Positions 1 to 5,485 of a DNA stretch of 5,579 nt are shown in pieces (the first letter of the stretch is position 1; each line of letters opens with the position of its first letter). The DNA comes from Bacillota bacterium (lineage in GTDB: Bacteria > Bacillota > DTU025), in NCBI GenBank assembly GCA_003456765.1, contig DMOT01000171.1, positions 1-5,579 of the forward strand, written 5' to 3'. The position numbers and the translations under genes are program-made. Below the pieces are notes generated by a model. It was not told where the DNA came from and made no database searches. It was given only the letters and a program-made list of their open reading frames with translations.

Positions 1-323
1 ATGGAGGAGCCATCTGAGTCGACGCTCAGCTCCCACGGGGCTATGAGTTCTCCATGGGAGTCGCAGAGGTTGAGCAGGATCACTTCCCCGGGCTGCCAAG
101 GCGGAGCAATGGATATTGCTCTTCGCGGATCGCCAGAGGTGTATGCGATTACTCCAGCCATGATTGCTACAAGCAACAGGATGGTGTACAAGGGCGATTT
201 CGGCTTGCTGGTTCGTTCAAGCCAGCTTGCTCCCGGCTTATTGCCGACTTCATCTGGGTCTTCCGGCTCTCCCGGCATTTTGACACGATCGGCTTGTCTC
301 CATGTATCATAAGGGTTCCTCAC
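1..323 (-). CDS. Partial gene for an unrecognised single-pass membrane protein (5' end only)
   Basis: An open frame starts at GTG 321-323 and runs off the left edge, giving about 107 residues; the C-terminal part is missing. The GTG is preferred because GAGGAG (333-338) lies 9 bases upstream; the first in-frame ATG (276-278) has no ribosome binding site, and the frame is closed upstream by TGA at 339-341. From the GTG start, residues 1-42 are polar and charged (Pro, Glu, Asp, Lys), about 43-60 form one strongly hydrophobic helix (around LLLVAIMAGVIAY), and the rest is a polar segment containing PGEVILLNL. Lys residues before the helix and the lack of charge inside it predict an N-in, C-out anchor, so the missing domain should lie outside the membrane. 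I do not recognise the family. The reading is supported by the clean tail-helix-domain pattern and the Shine-Dalgarno. It is divergent from the phosphatase gene. Confidence 0.6.
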   Translation of the reverse strand, partial: MRNPYDTWRQADRVKMPGEPEDPDEVGNKPGASWLERTSKPKSPLYTILLLVAIMAGVIAYTSGDPRRAISIAPPWQPGEVILLNLCDSHGELIAPWELSVDSDGSS

Positions 324-332
324 TGCGTTTCG

Positions 333-338
333 CTCCTC
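333..338 (-). promoter_or_regulatory. Ribosome binding site deciding the GTG start of the left-edge gene
   Basis: GAGGAG on the minus strand, 9 bases before GTG 321-323. It sits between two copies of a 9-base direct repeat (CGCAGTGAG on the minus strand, plus-strand positions 319-327 and 338-346), the second of which contains the start codon. It favours the GTG over the unsupported ATG at 276-278. Confidence 0.5.
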
Positions 339-559
339 TCACTGCGGGGCAGAATACACTTGCTATATGCTAAGGCTTCTATATATATCCTCCCGGGCAT
401 GACACGGTTGTTTCCGTTCCGATCGGCTCTTTTCGGCATCTCCAACCGTTCTGGCCTCGCCTGACGAATTCCTACAGTAATCATACCTTTAAGCTCGTCC
501 ACCCTCAAGAGCTAGCGCAGGCGATGTCAATCTCCGGACGGTCGTGCCGATCTGCTAGC

Positions 560-697
560 GTATGCAGGGAGCCTTGTTCTTCAGTACGCTCGATTTTGCC
601 AGGGCCGCTCCTGAACCTGGTAGGCACAGAGTATCATTGCCAGGCTCCCTGGCCGTAGCCTCCATGATGTTGAACAGTGTATGCCAGGGAACCTGGG
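560..697. repeat. Cluster of three GTAT-linked CCAGG/CCTGG palindromes
   Basis: Three related units occur in 138 bases. The first begins GTATGCAGGGAGCC at 560, with an imperfect long hairpin TGCCAGG...CCTGG(TA)GGCA at 598-627. The second begins GTATCATTGCC at 631 and contains the perfect palindrome GCCAGG-CTC-CCTGGC (639-653). The third begins GTATGCCAGGG at 679 and contains CCAGG-GAA-CCTGG (684-696). No T-run follows any of them on either strand, so they are not classical terminators. They could be protein binding sites or RNA hairpins in the divergent control region. Confidence 0.45.
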
Positions 698-818
698 ATC
701 TTTGAGAGACTTGGCGTGAGGAATAGAGGTAAAATACAAGTAAATAGCAAATAGGTAGGGTAGAAAAGACCTGACTGCTTTGGAGTGATTGTTCCATTAT
801 TGAACGGACGGCAGGCCC

Positions 819-824
819 GGAGGT
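819..824 (+). promoter_or_regulatory. Ribosome binding site of the histidine phosphatase
   Basis: GGAGGT lies 9 bases before ATG 834-836 and only 3 bases before the in-frame GTG at 828-830. The spacing decides for the ATG as the start. Confidence 0.65.
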
Positions 825-833
825 GGAGTGGGA

Positions 834-1403
834 ATGAAAACAGAAGTCTATTTCGTCCGTCACGCTCAGCCGGATTTCGCGGTCAGGGATGATTCGACGC
901 GCCCCCTGTCAGAGAAGGGTATGGCAGATGCAAGGAGAGTCACAGCTACATTGATAGACAAGAATATCACTGCCATGTATTCCAGCCCGTTCAAGAGAGC
1001 CGTTGATACGATAAGCGGTCTTGCCGAGAGTATTGGGATCGAGGTCACTGTTGAACGCGATTTCAGGGAGCGGAAGGTAGGCGAATGGGTAGAGGATTTC
1101 AGGGCATTTTCACAAAAGCAATGGGAAGATTTCGACTACAAGCTTGCTGAAGGCGAGTCACTGAGAGAAGTGCAGAAACGGAACATATCCGTACTTCTTG
1201 AGGTCGTAAGAAAGAATCATGGAAGAAGCGTCGTCATTGCAACTCACGGCACTGCGTTGAGCACAATTGTCAATTACTTCGATCCTGGCTTTGGATACGA
1301 TGATTTTTTGCATATCGTTGATAAGATGCCATATATCCTGCGCTTTAGATTTGACGGCATGGAACTTGAGTGCATAGACGAGATTGAACTAGCACCATAT
1401 TGA
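834..1403 (+). CDS. Histidine phosphatase family protein (phosphoglycerate-mutase-like)
   Basis: A complete 189-residue cytosolic protein of the histidine phosphatase superfamily, branch 1 (phosphoglycerate mutase/PhoE/CobC-like). These enzymes remove phosphate through a phospho-histidine intermediate. Visible catalytic residues are Arg9-His10 in the VRHAQP motif (the usual RHG with Ala for Gly), Arg55 in SSPFKRAVDT, the likely acid Glu79 in FRERKVGEW, and His138 in ATHGT. The EGESLREVQ segment (106-114) matches the usual GES motif. The length (about 190) is typical of small phosphatases rather than glycolytic mutases (about 230-250), so phosphatase is the better guess; the substrate cannot be told. 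The ATG at 834 is preferred to the GTG at 828 because of Shine-Dalgarno spacing. The gene is intact, with no signal peptide. The next plus-strand gene begins 273 bases downstream, so co-transcription is uncertain. Confidence 0.9.
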   Translation: MKTEVYFVRHAQPDFAVRDDSTRPLSEKGMADARRVTATLIDKNITAMYSSPFKRAVDTISGLAESIGIEVTVERDFRERKVGEWVEDFRAFSQKQWEDFDYKLAEGESLREVQKRNISVLLEVVRKNHGRSVVIATHGTALSTIVNYFDPGFGYDDFLHIVDKMPYILRFRFDGMELECIDEIELAPY

Positions 1404-1427
1404 CAAAAGTAGACGTGGAAATAGAAG
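1400..1427 (+). promoter_or_regulatory. Possible sigma-70-type promoter at the end of the phosphatase gene
   Basis: A perfect -35 box TTGACA (1400-1405) overlaps the phosphatase stop codon and is followed after 16 bases by TAGAAG (1422-1427), matching 4 of 6 bases of the -10 consensus. It would give a separate transcript for the hydrolase with a leader of about 240 bases. The -10 is weak, so this is tentative. Confidence 0.25.
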
Positions 1428-1447
1428 ACTGCTATTAGTGGGCTGAA

Positions 1448-1585
1448 ATGAAGGTAGAAAGCATTAGAATGGCGAATAATAAAAATGTCGGAACCTATGG
1501 GCCCGAGTGCATTGCAGAAGAGCCTGAAAAACCGAGTCCTTCATACATAACCGTTCAACACGTTCAGGCTAGTCCTTCTTCCTAA
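1448..1585 (+). CDS. Doubtful 45-residue small ORF between phosphatase and hydrolase
   Basis: ATG at 1448-1450 opens a 45-codon frame ending in TAA at 1583-1585. The product is polar and Pro/Ser-rich towards its C-terminus (ending QASPSS), with no membrane helix, signal peptide or motif I recognise. The sequence before the ATG (GTGGGCTGAA) is a poor ribosome binding site. The 3' half coincides with an 8-bp inverted repeat (1521-1528/1563-1570), which could explain the sequence without coding. I lean towards chance, but it is the longest plus-strand frame in the gap and lies just downstream of the possible promoter. Confidence 0.15.
   Translation: MKVESIRMANNKNVGTYGPECIAEEPEKPSPSYITVQHVQASPSS
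1521..1570. repeat. 8-bp perfect inverted repeat in the hydrolase leader
   Basis: AGCCTGAA (1521-1528) and TTCAGGCT (1563-1570) are exact inverse complements around a 34-base loop. An 8-base direct repeat AGTCCTTC (1535-1542, 1571-1578) overlaps it. No T-run follows. It may be part of a folded 5' leader of the hydrolase transcript or of the phosphatase 3' end. Confidence 0.35.
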
Positions 1586-1659
1586 TCCGGAGCTTCAGCT
1601 GAGATCACGGGCATGGTCAAGTATCTCCGCCTGTCTGTGGCTTGGCGGTTCTGCTTCTT

Positions 1660-1665
1660 GGAGGT
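1660..1665 (+). promoter_or_regulatory. Ribosome binding site of the alpha/beta hydrolase, in the loop of a possible stem
   Basis: GGAGGT lies 11 bases before ATG 1677-1679, slightly longer than ideal. The arms CTGTCTG (1631-1637) and CAGACAG (1667-1673) flank it as a perfect 7-bp inverted repeat, so the site is held in a 29-base loop directly against the stem. A second stem, CCGCC (1627-1631)/GGCGG (1644-1648), shares base 1631 and would interleave with the first, so the two compete. Confidence 0.5.
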
Positions 1666-1676
1666 GCAGACAGACT

Positions 1677-2741
1677 ATGAGCACGCCTGAAGGCATTCAA
1701 TCCATATATTACTCCGTGCGCCAAACGGACTATCACATGTTGACGAGAGGCGATTATGATGCTGAGCCCATTGTATTCGTTCACGGGAATACGGCATCGG
1801 CCGTCTTCTGGGAAGATGTCATGCTTGCTCTTCCTGACGATTACAGAAGCATTGCGCCTGATTTGAGATGTTTCGGCCTCACCGAGCCCACACCCATTGA
1901 TGCAACCCGTGGAGTCCGGGAATGGTCGGATGACCTCTATGAGATAACGTGGTCGCTAGGGATGCGTGAATTCCACCTTGTGGGCTGGTCTTTGGGTGGC
2001 GGCATTGCGATGCAATACGTGCTCGACCATCCTAACACAGTGACTACGCTGACCCTTGTCGCGCCTGTTTCGCCCTACGGGTTTTCGGGAACGCGCGGAC
2101 CGGACGGCATTCCATGTTGGCCGGATTATGCTGGTTCAGGTGCCGGCGGCGTCAATAAGGAATTCTTGAAGCTGATGAAGGAGAAAGTGACTGATGCAGG
2201 AGAGAACCCGGCTCTGCCCAGAAACATACTGAACGCTTGTTTCTGGAAGCCAGGATTCCAGGCGGAACGCGAAGATGAGTTTCTCGATGCGATGCTCCAG
2301 ACTGCCATCGGCGAAGACGCCTATCCGGGGGATTCTGAACCCTCGCCTAACTGGCCTGGATACGCTCCGGGAAACAGAGGCGTGCTGAACGCGTTCTCGC
2401 CAAAGCATTTCAGGGTTGACAGCATAGTTGATCTCGATGTCAAGCCCCCGATCCTCTGGGTGCGTGGAGCTGACGACCAGCTCATATCCGACGCCTCTCC
2501 ATGGGACATAGGCTACCTGGGCAAATTGGGATTCGTGCCAGGGTGGCCCGGAGACAGCACGTTTCCGCCTCAGCCCATGATTTCGCAGACAAGGGCTGTG
2601 CTGGACCGATATGTCAAGAACGGCGGATTCTACAGGGAAGTGGTCTTCCATGAGTGCGGCCATTCTCCTCATGTTGAGAAGAGGAATGCTTTTGTTCAAG
2701 AACTGATAGAGCACATCAGGTGGGCGACTACCTACATGTAG
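1677..2741 (+). CDS. Alpha/beta hydrolase
   Basis: An intact 354-residue protein of the alpha/beta hydrolase fold (esterase, lipase, epoxide hydrolase, haloalkane dehalogenase and peptidase families). Visible in order: the oxyanion-hole motif FVHGN (34-38), strand-turn IAPDLRCFG (59-67), the nucleophile elbow GWSLGG with Ser105 (103-108), a cap or lid region from about 134 to 250 rich in Trp, Pro and Gly, the acid-loop LWVRGADDQLIS with Asp266 or Asp267 (260-271), and the catalytic His329 in HECGHSPH (325-332). A Ser nucleophile argues against haloalkane dehalogenases and dienelactone hydrolases, which use Asp or Cys. There is no signal peptide, so it should be cytosolic. At 354 residues it is longer than the usual 260-300, the extra being mostly in the lid. 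The substrate is not readable. The start has GGAGGT upstream. A hairpin overlaps the stop codon. Confidence 0.9.
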   Translation: MSTPEGIQSIYYSVRQTDYHMLTRGDYDAEPIVFVHGNTASAVFWEDVMLALPDDYRSIAPDLRCFGLTEPTPIDATRGVREWSDDLYEITWSLGMREFHLVGWSLGGGIAMQYVLDHPNTVTTLTLVAPVSPYGFSGTRGPDGIPCWPDYAGSGAGGVNKEFLKLMKEKVTDAGENPALPRNILNACFWKPGFQAEREDEFLDAMLQTAIGEDAYPGDSEPSPNWPGYAPGNRGVLNAFSPKHFRVDSIVDLDVKPPILWVRGADDQLISDASPWDIGYLGKLGFVPGWPGDSTFPPQPMISQTRAVLDRYVKNGGFYREVVFHECGHSPHVEKRNAFVQELIEHIRWATTYM

Positions 2742-2746
2742 TCGCC
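2723..2746. terminator. Hairpin overlapping the hydrolase stop, between convergent genes
   Basis: GGCGACTAC (2723-2731) and GTAGTCGCC (2738-2746) form a perfect 9-bp stem with a 6-base loop. The hydrolase stop TAG (2739-2741) lies inside the right arm, and the left arm is coding. The same stem forms in the opposite transcript, 28 bases after the acetyltransferase stop, so it could act on both converging units. Neither side has a T-run, so it is not a classical intrinsic terminator; it could be a weak bidirectional terminator or a 3'-end stabiliser. Confidence 0.45.
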
Positions 2747-2774
2747 AGACGCGTTCAAGGCCGACAGGTCGTAG

Positions 2775-3818
2775 TCAGCCAAGGTACCTCGGGTCGAAGT
2801 ACGTTTTGCCTGCAAGCTCCGGGACGGGGCTATACTCCTTCACCATCACCCTGTACTTTAGCGGCATTATGCAGCTCCGCCTGATCCACTGGAGCTCTTC
2901 CTCCCCGGCATCGACAGCGATGATGAGGTAGTCCACTCCATGTTCCAGAGCCAGGTTGTTCGCCCTCGCAATCAATGCCTGAGCCTCATGCCTGAGGTCC
3001 GGCCCCGTCATGATGTCGTAGATGCTCCAGATTCTCAGGCTCTCGCCGGGAGCGGGGATCTTCGGGAGAGGAATCGCACGGCCCACTCCCCTGACGATTG
3101 CGCCAAGAATTTCGAAGAATCTAGGCATATCGGAGATGCGGTAGGCGCAGCTCCGCGACGAATCCCATATCTTAAGCGACGAAGAACCGCATTCCAATTT
3201 CGCCACCAGGTAGTTGTCGAGCAGGGTTTGCATGTAGCTGAAATCGTCCATGACTGGCCACATCTGGTAGGGGCCATCGTAGTGCCTGGCTGCGGCGAGA
3301 TGCTCCTTCGTCGCATCTACCTGTGATGTTGTTCGGACCTCGCGGGCAACTCTCATTCGACGAAAGACTGGAAATGTGAAGAAATGCTTCTCTCCTCGAG
3401 GCGATGCTCCCATCCGCGTGGCAATGCTGTAGGAACGCGAATTATCCTCCTTTATTAGCCCGTATATGAACTCAACACCGTGCTCTAGGAGGCGGTCCTC
3501 AAGCCCCTTCCATATCAGAAACATGGCCCTGGAAAGGCCCTTGCTTGTTTCCGGGTTGGAGCGCAGGTCAAACATGTAGGCACCGAGCCGTTCGCGCCCT
3601 CCTATGCGAAGCCGTAGGACCGACGCTGCCACCACTCCATGCAGTAGCCCGGTGGACTCGTTTTCCCCAACCAGCAGGATAGTATCTTCAAATTGCCTGG
3701 CCCGACTGAAGAAGCTGTCTCTATCGCCGATAAGGCGGATGCGGTCTCCTTGCCCTGCCACTGCTTCAATACCCAGGAGAACAGCGTCGTCCCTGGGTTC
3801 AGCGGGTCTAATGATCAT
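2775..3818 (-). CDS. GNAT acetyltransferase with HLS1-like two-part architecture
   Basis: A 347-residue protein starting MIIRPAEPRDD, a typical GNAT beginning. The N-terminal half (1 to about 155) carries the acetyl-CoA-binding strand and loop, MFDLRSNPETSKGLSRAMF (82-100, a variant of the RxxGxG/A motif), then YGLIKEDNSRSYSIATRMGA (119-138), the usual helix followed by a 'GF'-like turn. The C-terminal half (about 190-330) contains WSIYDIMTGPD (264-274) and a helix-strand unit ARANNLALEHGVDYLIIAVD (284-303), like the second half of plant HOOKLESS1-type N-acetyltransferases. The acceptor is unknown. The ATG at 3816-3818 is preferred over the in-frame GTG at 3864-3866 because a G7 run acting as a Shine-Dalgarno lies 6 bases upstream and the family start fits. 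It follows the permease by 74 bases with no terminator, so an operon is likely. Confidence 0.85.
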   Translation of the reverse strand: MIIRPAEPRDDAVLLGIEAVAGQGDRIRLIGDRDSFFSRARQFEDTILLVGENESTGLLHGVVAASVLRLRIGGRERLGAYMFDLRSNPETSKGLSRAMFLIWKGLEDRLLEHGVEFIYGLIKEDNSRSYSIATRMGASPRGEKHFFTFPVFRRMRVAREVRTTSQVDATKEHLAAARHYDGPYQMWPVMDDFSYMQTLLDNYLVAKLECGSSSLKIWDSSRSCAYRISDMPRFFEILGAIVRGVGRAIPLPKIPAPGESLRIWSIYDIMTGPDLRHEAQALIARANNLALEHGVDYLIIAVDAGEEELQWIRRSCIMPLKYRVMVKEYSPVPELAGKTYFDPRYLG

Positions 3819-3824
3819 AGCGAT

Positions 3825-3831
3825 CCCCCCC
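3825..3831 (-). promoter_or_regulatory. Unusual G7 ribosome binding site of the acetyltransferase
   Basis: On the minus strand a run of seven G is followed by ATCGCT and then ATG 3816-3818. GGGGG can pair with the CCUCC of 16S rRNA through one G-U wobble, so it can serve as a Shine-Dalgarno. A homopolymer here is prone to slippage, but changing its length would alter only translation strength, unless the GTG at 3864-3866 is used, when it would shift the frame. Confidence 0.4.
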
Positions 3832-3892
3832 GAGAAAATGGTAAGTCTCTTTGGCCTGCAGCGCACACGCCGCGGGCTGAAATGCGCCCTGC

Positions 3893-5104
3893 CTATCGAG
3901 CGAAGGCCGCGTAGACAAGGACTCCAACGTAGAAGATGAAGAGTGCCGCCTTCACAACCGGGGAATAGAGTACGCCCACATTATACTCTGGCTCGCGCTC
4001 CGACAGTTGCCGCGCCCGCCGAAGTATGAAGATCGGCAGTACCGCGAGAATAACGCCCCCAACTGAACCTGCGGTCTGTATCATGTCGACGAAGTCGAAT
4101 CTGCCTATCAAGGTGAGGACGAGTGATGGAGCTATAGTCACTGCAAAGGCAGCCAGACGCGCTCCAATGTCCCACTCGGATCTGAAACGGAAGATCTCTA
4201 CAACATTCCCCATGGCGGCGCCGGCGCCGCCCCAGAATGATGTAAGCAGGGCCAGCAGGGCGAACAAGTTGACTGCGAAGTATATCACAGGGCCCAAGGC
4301 TTGCCCCCATGAGATCGTGACGACCTGTGAGATCTCTAAGGGATCCTGAAGTCCGAAAATTGCCATTGGGAAGATGAGCAGAAACAAGAGGTTGATTCCG
4401 AGCCCCCACTTTATCGCGGTCGGCGCTGATTTGGGATCATGGGCGAGCCCGCGGACGATTTCCGGCACCAGAGACTGGGACATGGATGTGAATATCCCCA
4501 CAGGTAAAGCCGCCGCCAGTGGCCCGGCGGAGAATCGCATCAGCCGCTCAGGATCGAAACTCGGGTGCCTTATGGAAACTCCAGCAAACAGAAGAAGAAC
4601 CCCCATCATGGCGATGCTGGATACTCCCTGGGCCAGGCCGACAGCCTTAAGGCCTACCCATACCACAGCCGCCCCGGGGAGCAGAAAGAGGAAATGCCCG
4701 GCCCATGCAGGCAGGCCCAGAAGAGACGAGATGATTGCTCCCCCGCCCATCACGTAGGCTGTCAGAGAGGGAATGACCAGTCCAACCGTGAGAGCAGACA
4801 CCAGGAGCACATATAGCCTGCCGTGGCGGCCGTCGAACATGTATGTTCGGACGAGGCCCACGAGCTGGCCCGGGCTTTTCGTGCGAAGCATTATCTCAAC
4901 GATGTAAAGATGGGAAATTGCTGAGAATACTGTGGTAATGGCCGCGACGATCACCGCTCCAGGATAGCCGGAGGCTTTTGCCGCATAAGGCAGCGACAGG
5001 ATCGCTGCTCCCACATTGCCTCCCACAATCATCATCACAGTCTCAATCAGGCTGAGCCTTCTGATGTGGAGGGCGCCTTGCTCGAAACCTGCAGCCACAT
5101 GCAT
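3893..5104 (-). CDS. Amino acid permease, APC superfamily (aromatic/hydroxy amino acid type)
   Basis: A 403-residue integral membrane protein with about 11 predicted helices (roughly 20-43, 49-70, 97-118, 136-157, 160-177, 196-215, 231-252, 268-290, 313-333, 341-362, 382-401). The first helix carries the unwound substrate-site motif GGNVGAAILSLPYAAK (28-43), typical of the APC superfamily and most like the tryptophan/tyrosine permease (HAAAP) and AAAP groups. Helix 6 has SMSQSLVPEIVRGL (207-220), matching the conserved Pro-Glu after helix 6 in these groups. These are secondary transporters, usually importing amino acids with protons or sodium; the substrate is not determined. Length (about 400) and 11 helices fit HAAAP. 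The start is uncertain among GTG 5107-5105, ATG 5104-5102 and GTG 5098-5096; AGGTG (5109-5105) is best spaced for the last. It heads a likely operon with the acetyltransferase. Confidence 0.88.
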   Translation of the reverse strand: MHVAAGFEQGALHIRRLSLIETVMMIVGGNVGAAILSLPYAAKASGYPGAVIVAAITTVFSAISHLYIVEIMLRTKSPGQLVGLVRTYMFDGRHGRLYVLLVSALTVGLVIPSLTAYVMGGGAIISSLLGLPAWAGHFLFLLPGAAVVWVGLKAVGLAQGVSSIAMMGVLLLFAGVSIRHPSFDPERLMRFSAGPLAAALPVGIFTSMSQSLVPEIVRGLAHDPKSAPTAIKWGLGINLLFLLIFPMAIFGLQDPLEISQVVTISWGQALGPVIYFAVNLFALLALLTSFWGGAGAAMGNVVEIFRFRSEWDIGARLAAFAVTIAPSLVLTLIGRFDFVDMIQTAGSVGGVILAVLPIFILRRARQLSEREPEYNVGVLYSPVVKAALFIFYVGVLVYAAFAR

Positions 5105-5109
5105 CACCT
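5105..5109 (-). promoter_or_regulatory. Shine-Dalgarno-like AGGTG overlapping alternative permease starts
   Basis: AGGTG on the minus strand contains the GTG codon 5107-5105, touches the ATG 5104-5102 and lies 6 bases before GTG 5098-5096. By spacing, the third codon is the best start; by codon preference, the ATG. The difference is three residues and does not touch the first membrane helix. No stronger site lies further upstream. Confidence 0.3.
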
Positions 5110-5220
5110 ACATTCTTCAGCTATTTCGCTATGTTCCATATATTCTTCCAGACTCCTGCAGACGACACAGAAGAATTGCTGCATCAACATGGGCAAACTG
5201 CCAGCGCGCTGCATGCCTTC

Positions 5221-5243
5221 CTGCTAATCGGCCACGATTGCAG
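5221..5243 (-). repeat. Hairpin with one bulged base, 117 bases upstream of the permease
   Basis: On the plus strand CTGCTAATCG (5221-5230) and CGATTGCAG (5235-5243) pair as 9 bp with one bulged base around the 4-base loop GCCA. It is the most stable-looking hairpin between the long-range helix and the permease start. Confidence 0.5.
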
Positions 5244-5272
5244 CATGAGCCCGAGGGGGGGGAAGAGCGGAG

Positions 5273-5485
5273 CCCATACGCGCTGTCCCGCTTTGCGGTT
5301 GGTGACCGACTGGAATCCCATGCGCACCGGAGACCCATCAAGCCTTCCTGCTCCCGTCGATCAGAAGAAAGAAGGTCGACTGAGGAATGATTTACAGCAA
5401 AGGCCGATCTTTCCTCCGGTTGTGCCACGAGTCGACCGGCAGGCTTCGCCTGCCACCAACCACGAACTGGGACAGCACGTATGGG
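5273..5485 (-). repeat. 17-bp long-range inverted repeat enclosing 179 bases
   Basis: CCCATACGCGCTGTCCC (5273-5289) and GGGACAGCACGTATGGG (5469-5485) are inverted repeats matching at 16 of 17 positions. The odd pair is C5281/A5477 in the plus-strand RNA but G-U in the minus-strand RNA, where all 17 positions can pair. The flanks (AG on both sides) give no useful target duplication. It is either the closing helix of a structured RNA or the ends of a small mobile-like element. Confidence 0.6.
5438..5454. repeat. 7-bp perfect GC-rich hairpin
   Basis: GGCAGGC (5438-5444), TTC loop, GCCTGCC (5448-5454). It is a perfect stem with six G-C pairs, no T-run on either side, and lies inside the long-range inverted repeat. 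Confidence 0.5.

Larger units (their letters stand above)
324..833. other. Divergent intergenic region, no convincing gene
   Basis: This 510-base stretch lies between the left-edge minus-strand gene and the plus-strand phosphatase. Both strands have only short open frames with poor starts (see rejected items). Bases 560-697 contain three related palindromes built on CCAGG/CCTGG. Bases 721-770 are AT-rich and purine-rich on the plus strand, as expected near a promoter, but no -35/-10 pair with correct spacing stands out: TTGGCG (711-716) and TACAAG (735-740) are 18 bases apart and each matches only 4 of 6 consensus bases. No tRNA, rRNA or transposase remnant was seen. Confidence 0.5.

Noticed and set aside
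54..464. Plus-strand 136-codon frame across the left end
   Set aside because: It is antisense to the left-edge membrane protein, which has a much better start and a sensible protein profile; this product is Cys/Ser/Arg-rich and unlike a folded protein.
320..508. Minus-strand 62-codon frame whose TGA overlaps the GTG start of the left-edge gene (GTGA overlap)
   Set aside because: The overlap is suggestive of coupling, but the start is a TTG with no ribosome binding site, a stop lies only one codon before it, and the product has no recognisable feature.
560..697. CRISPR-like array
   Set aside because: The units are imperfect, differ in length and spacing (71 and 48 bases) and number only three.
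562..705. Plus-strand 47-codon frame beginning MQGALFFSTLDF
   Set aside because: There is no ribosome binding site before the ATG, and the frame runs through the palindrome cluster, which explains its sequence better.
555..863. Minus-strand 102-codon frame upstream of and overlapping the phosphatase
   Set aside because: It overlaps the phosphatase start, lacks a ribosome binding site, and its composition is explained by the repeat cluster on the other strand.
1613..1690. 25-codon frame overlapping the hydrolase start, a possible leader peptide
   Set aside because: No ribosome binding site precedes its ATG, and it contains the hydrolase ribosome binding site by necessity; nothing distinguishes it from chance.
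2136..2714. Long minus-strand frame (192 codons) inside the hydrolase gene
   Set aside because: It is a shadow of the hydrolase, which has a complete catalytic motif set; the antisense product resembles nothing known.
2940..3326. Plus-strand frame opposite the acetyltransferase
   Set aside because: It is antisense to a gene with clear GNAT motifs and has no ribosome binding site.
5401..5455. Resemblance to RNase P RNA (GGAGGAAAG-like stretch on the minus strand)
   Set aside because: Only the short purine stretch matches; the other conserved RNase P blocks, such as an ACAGAAA-type segment in the right place, are absent.
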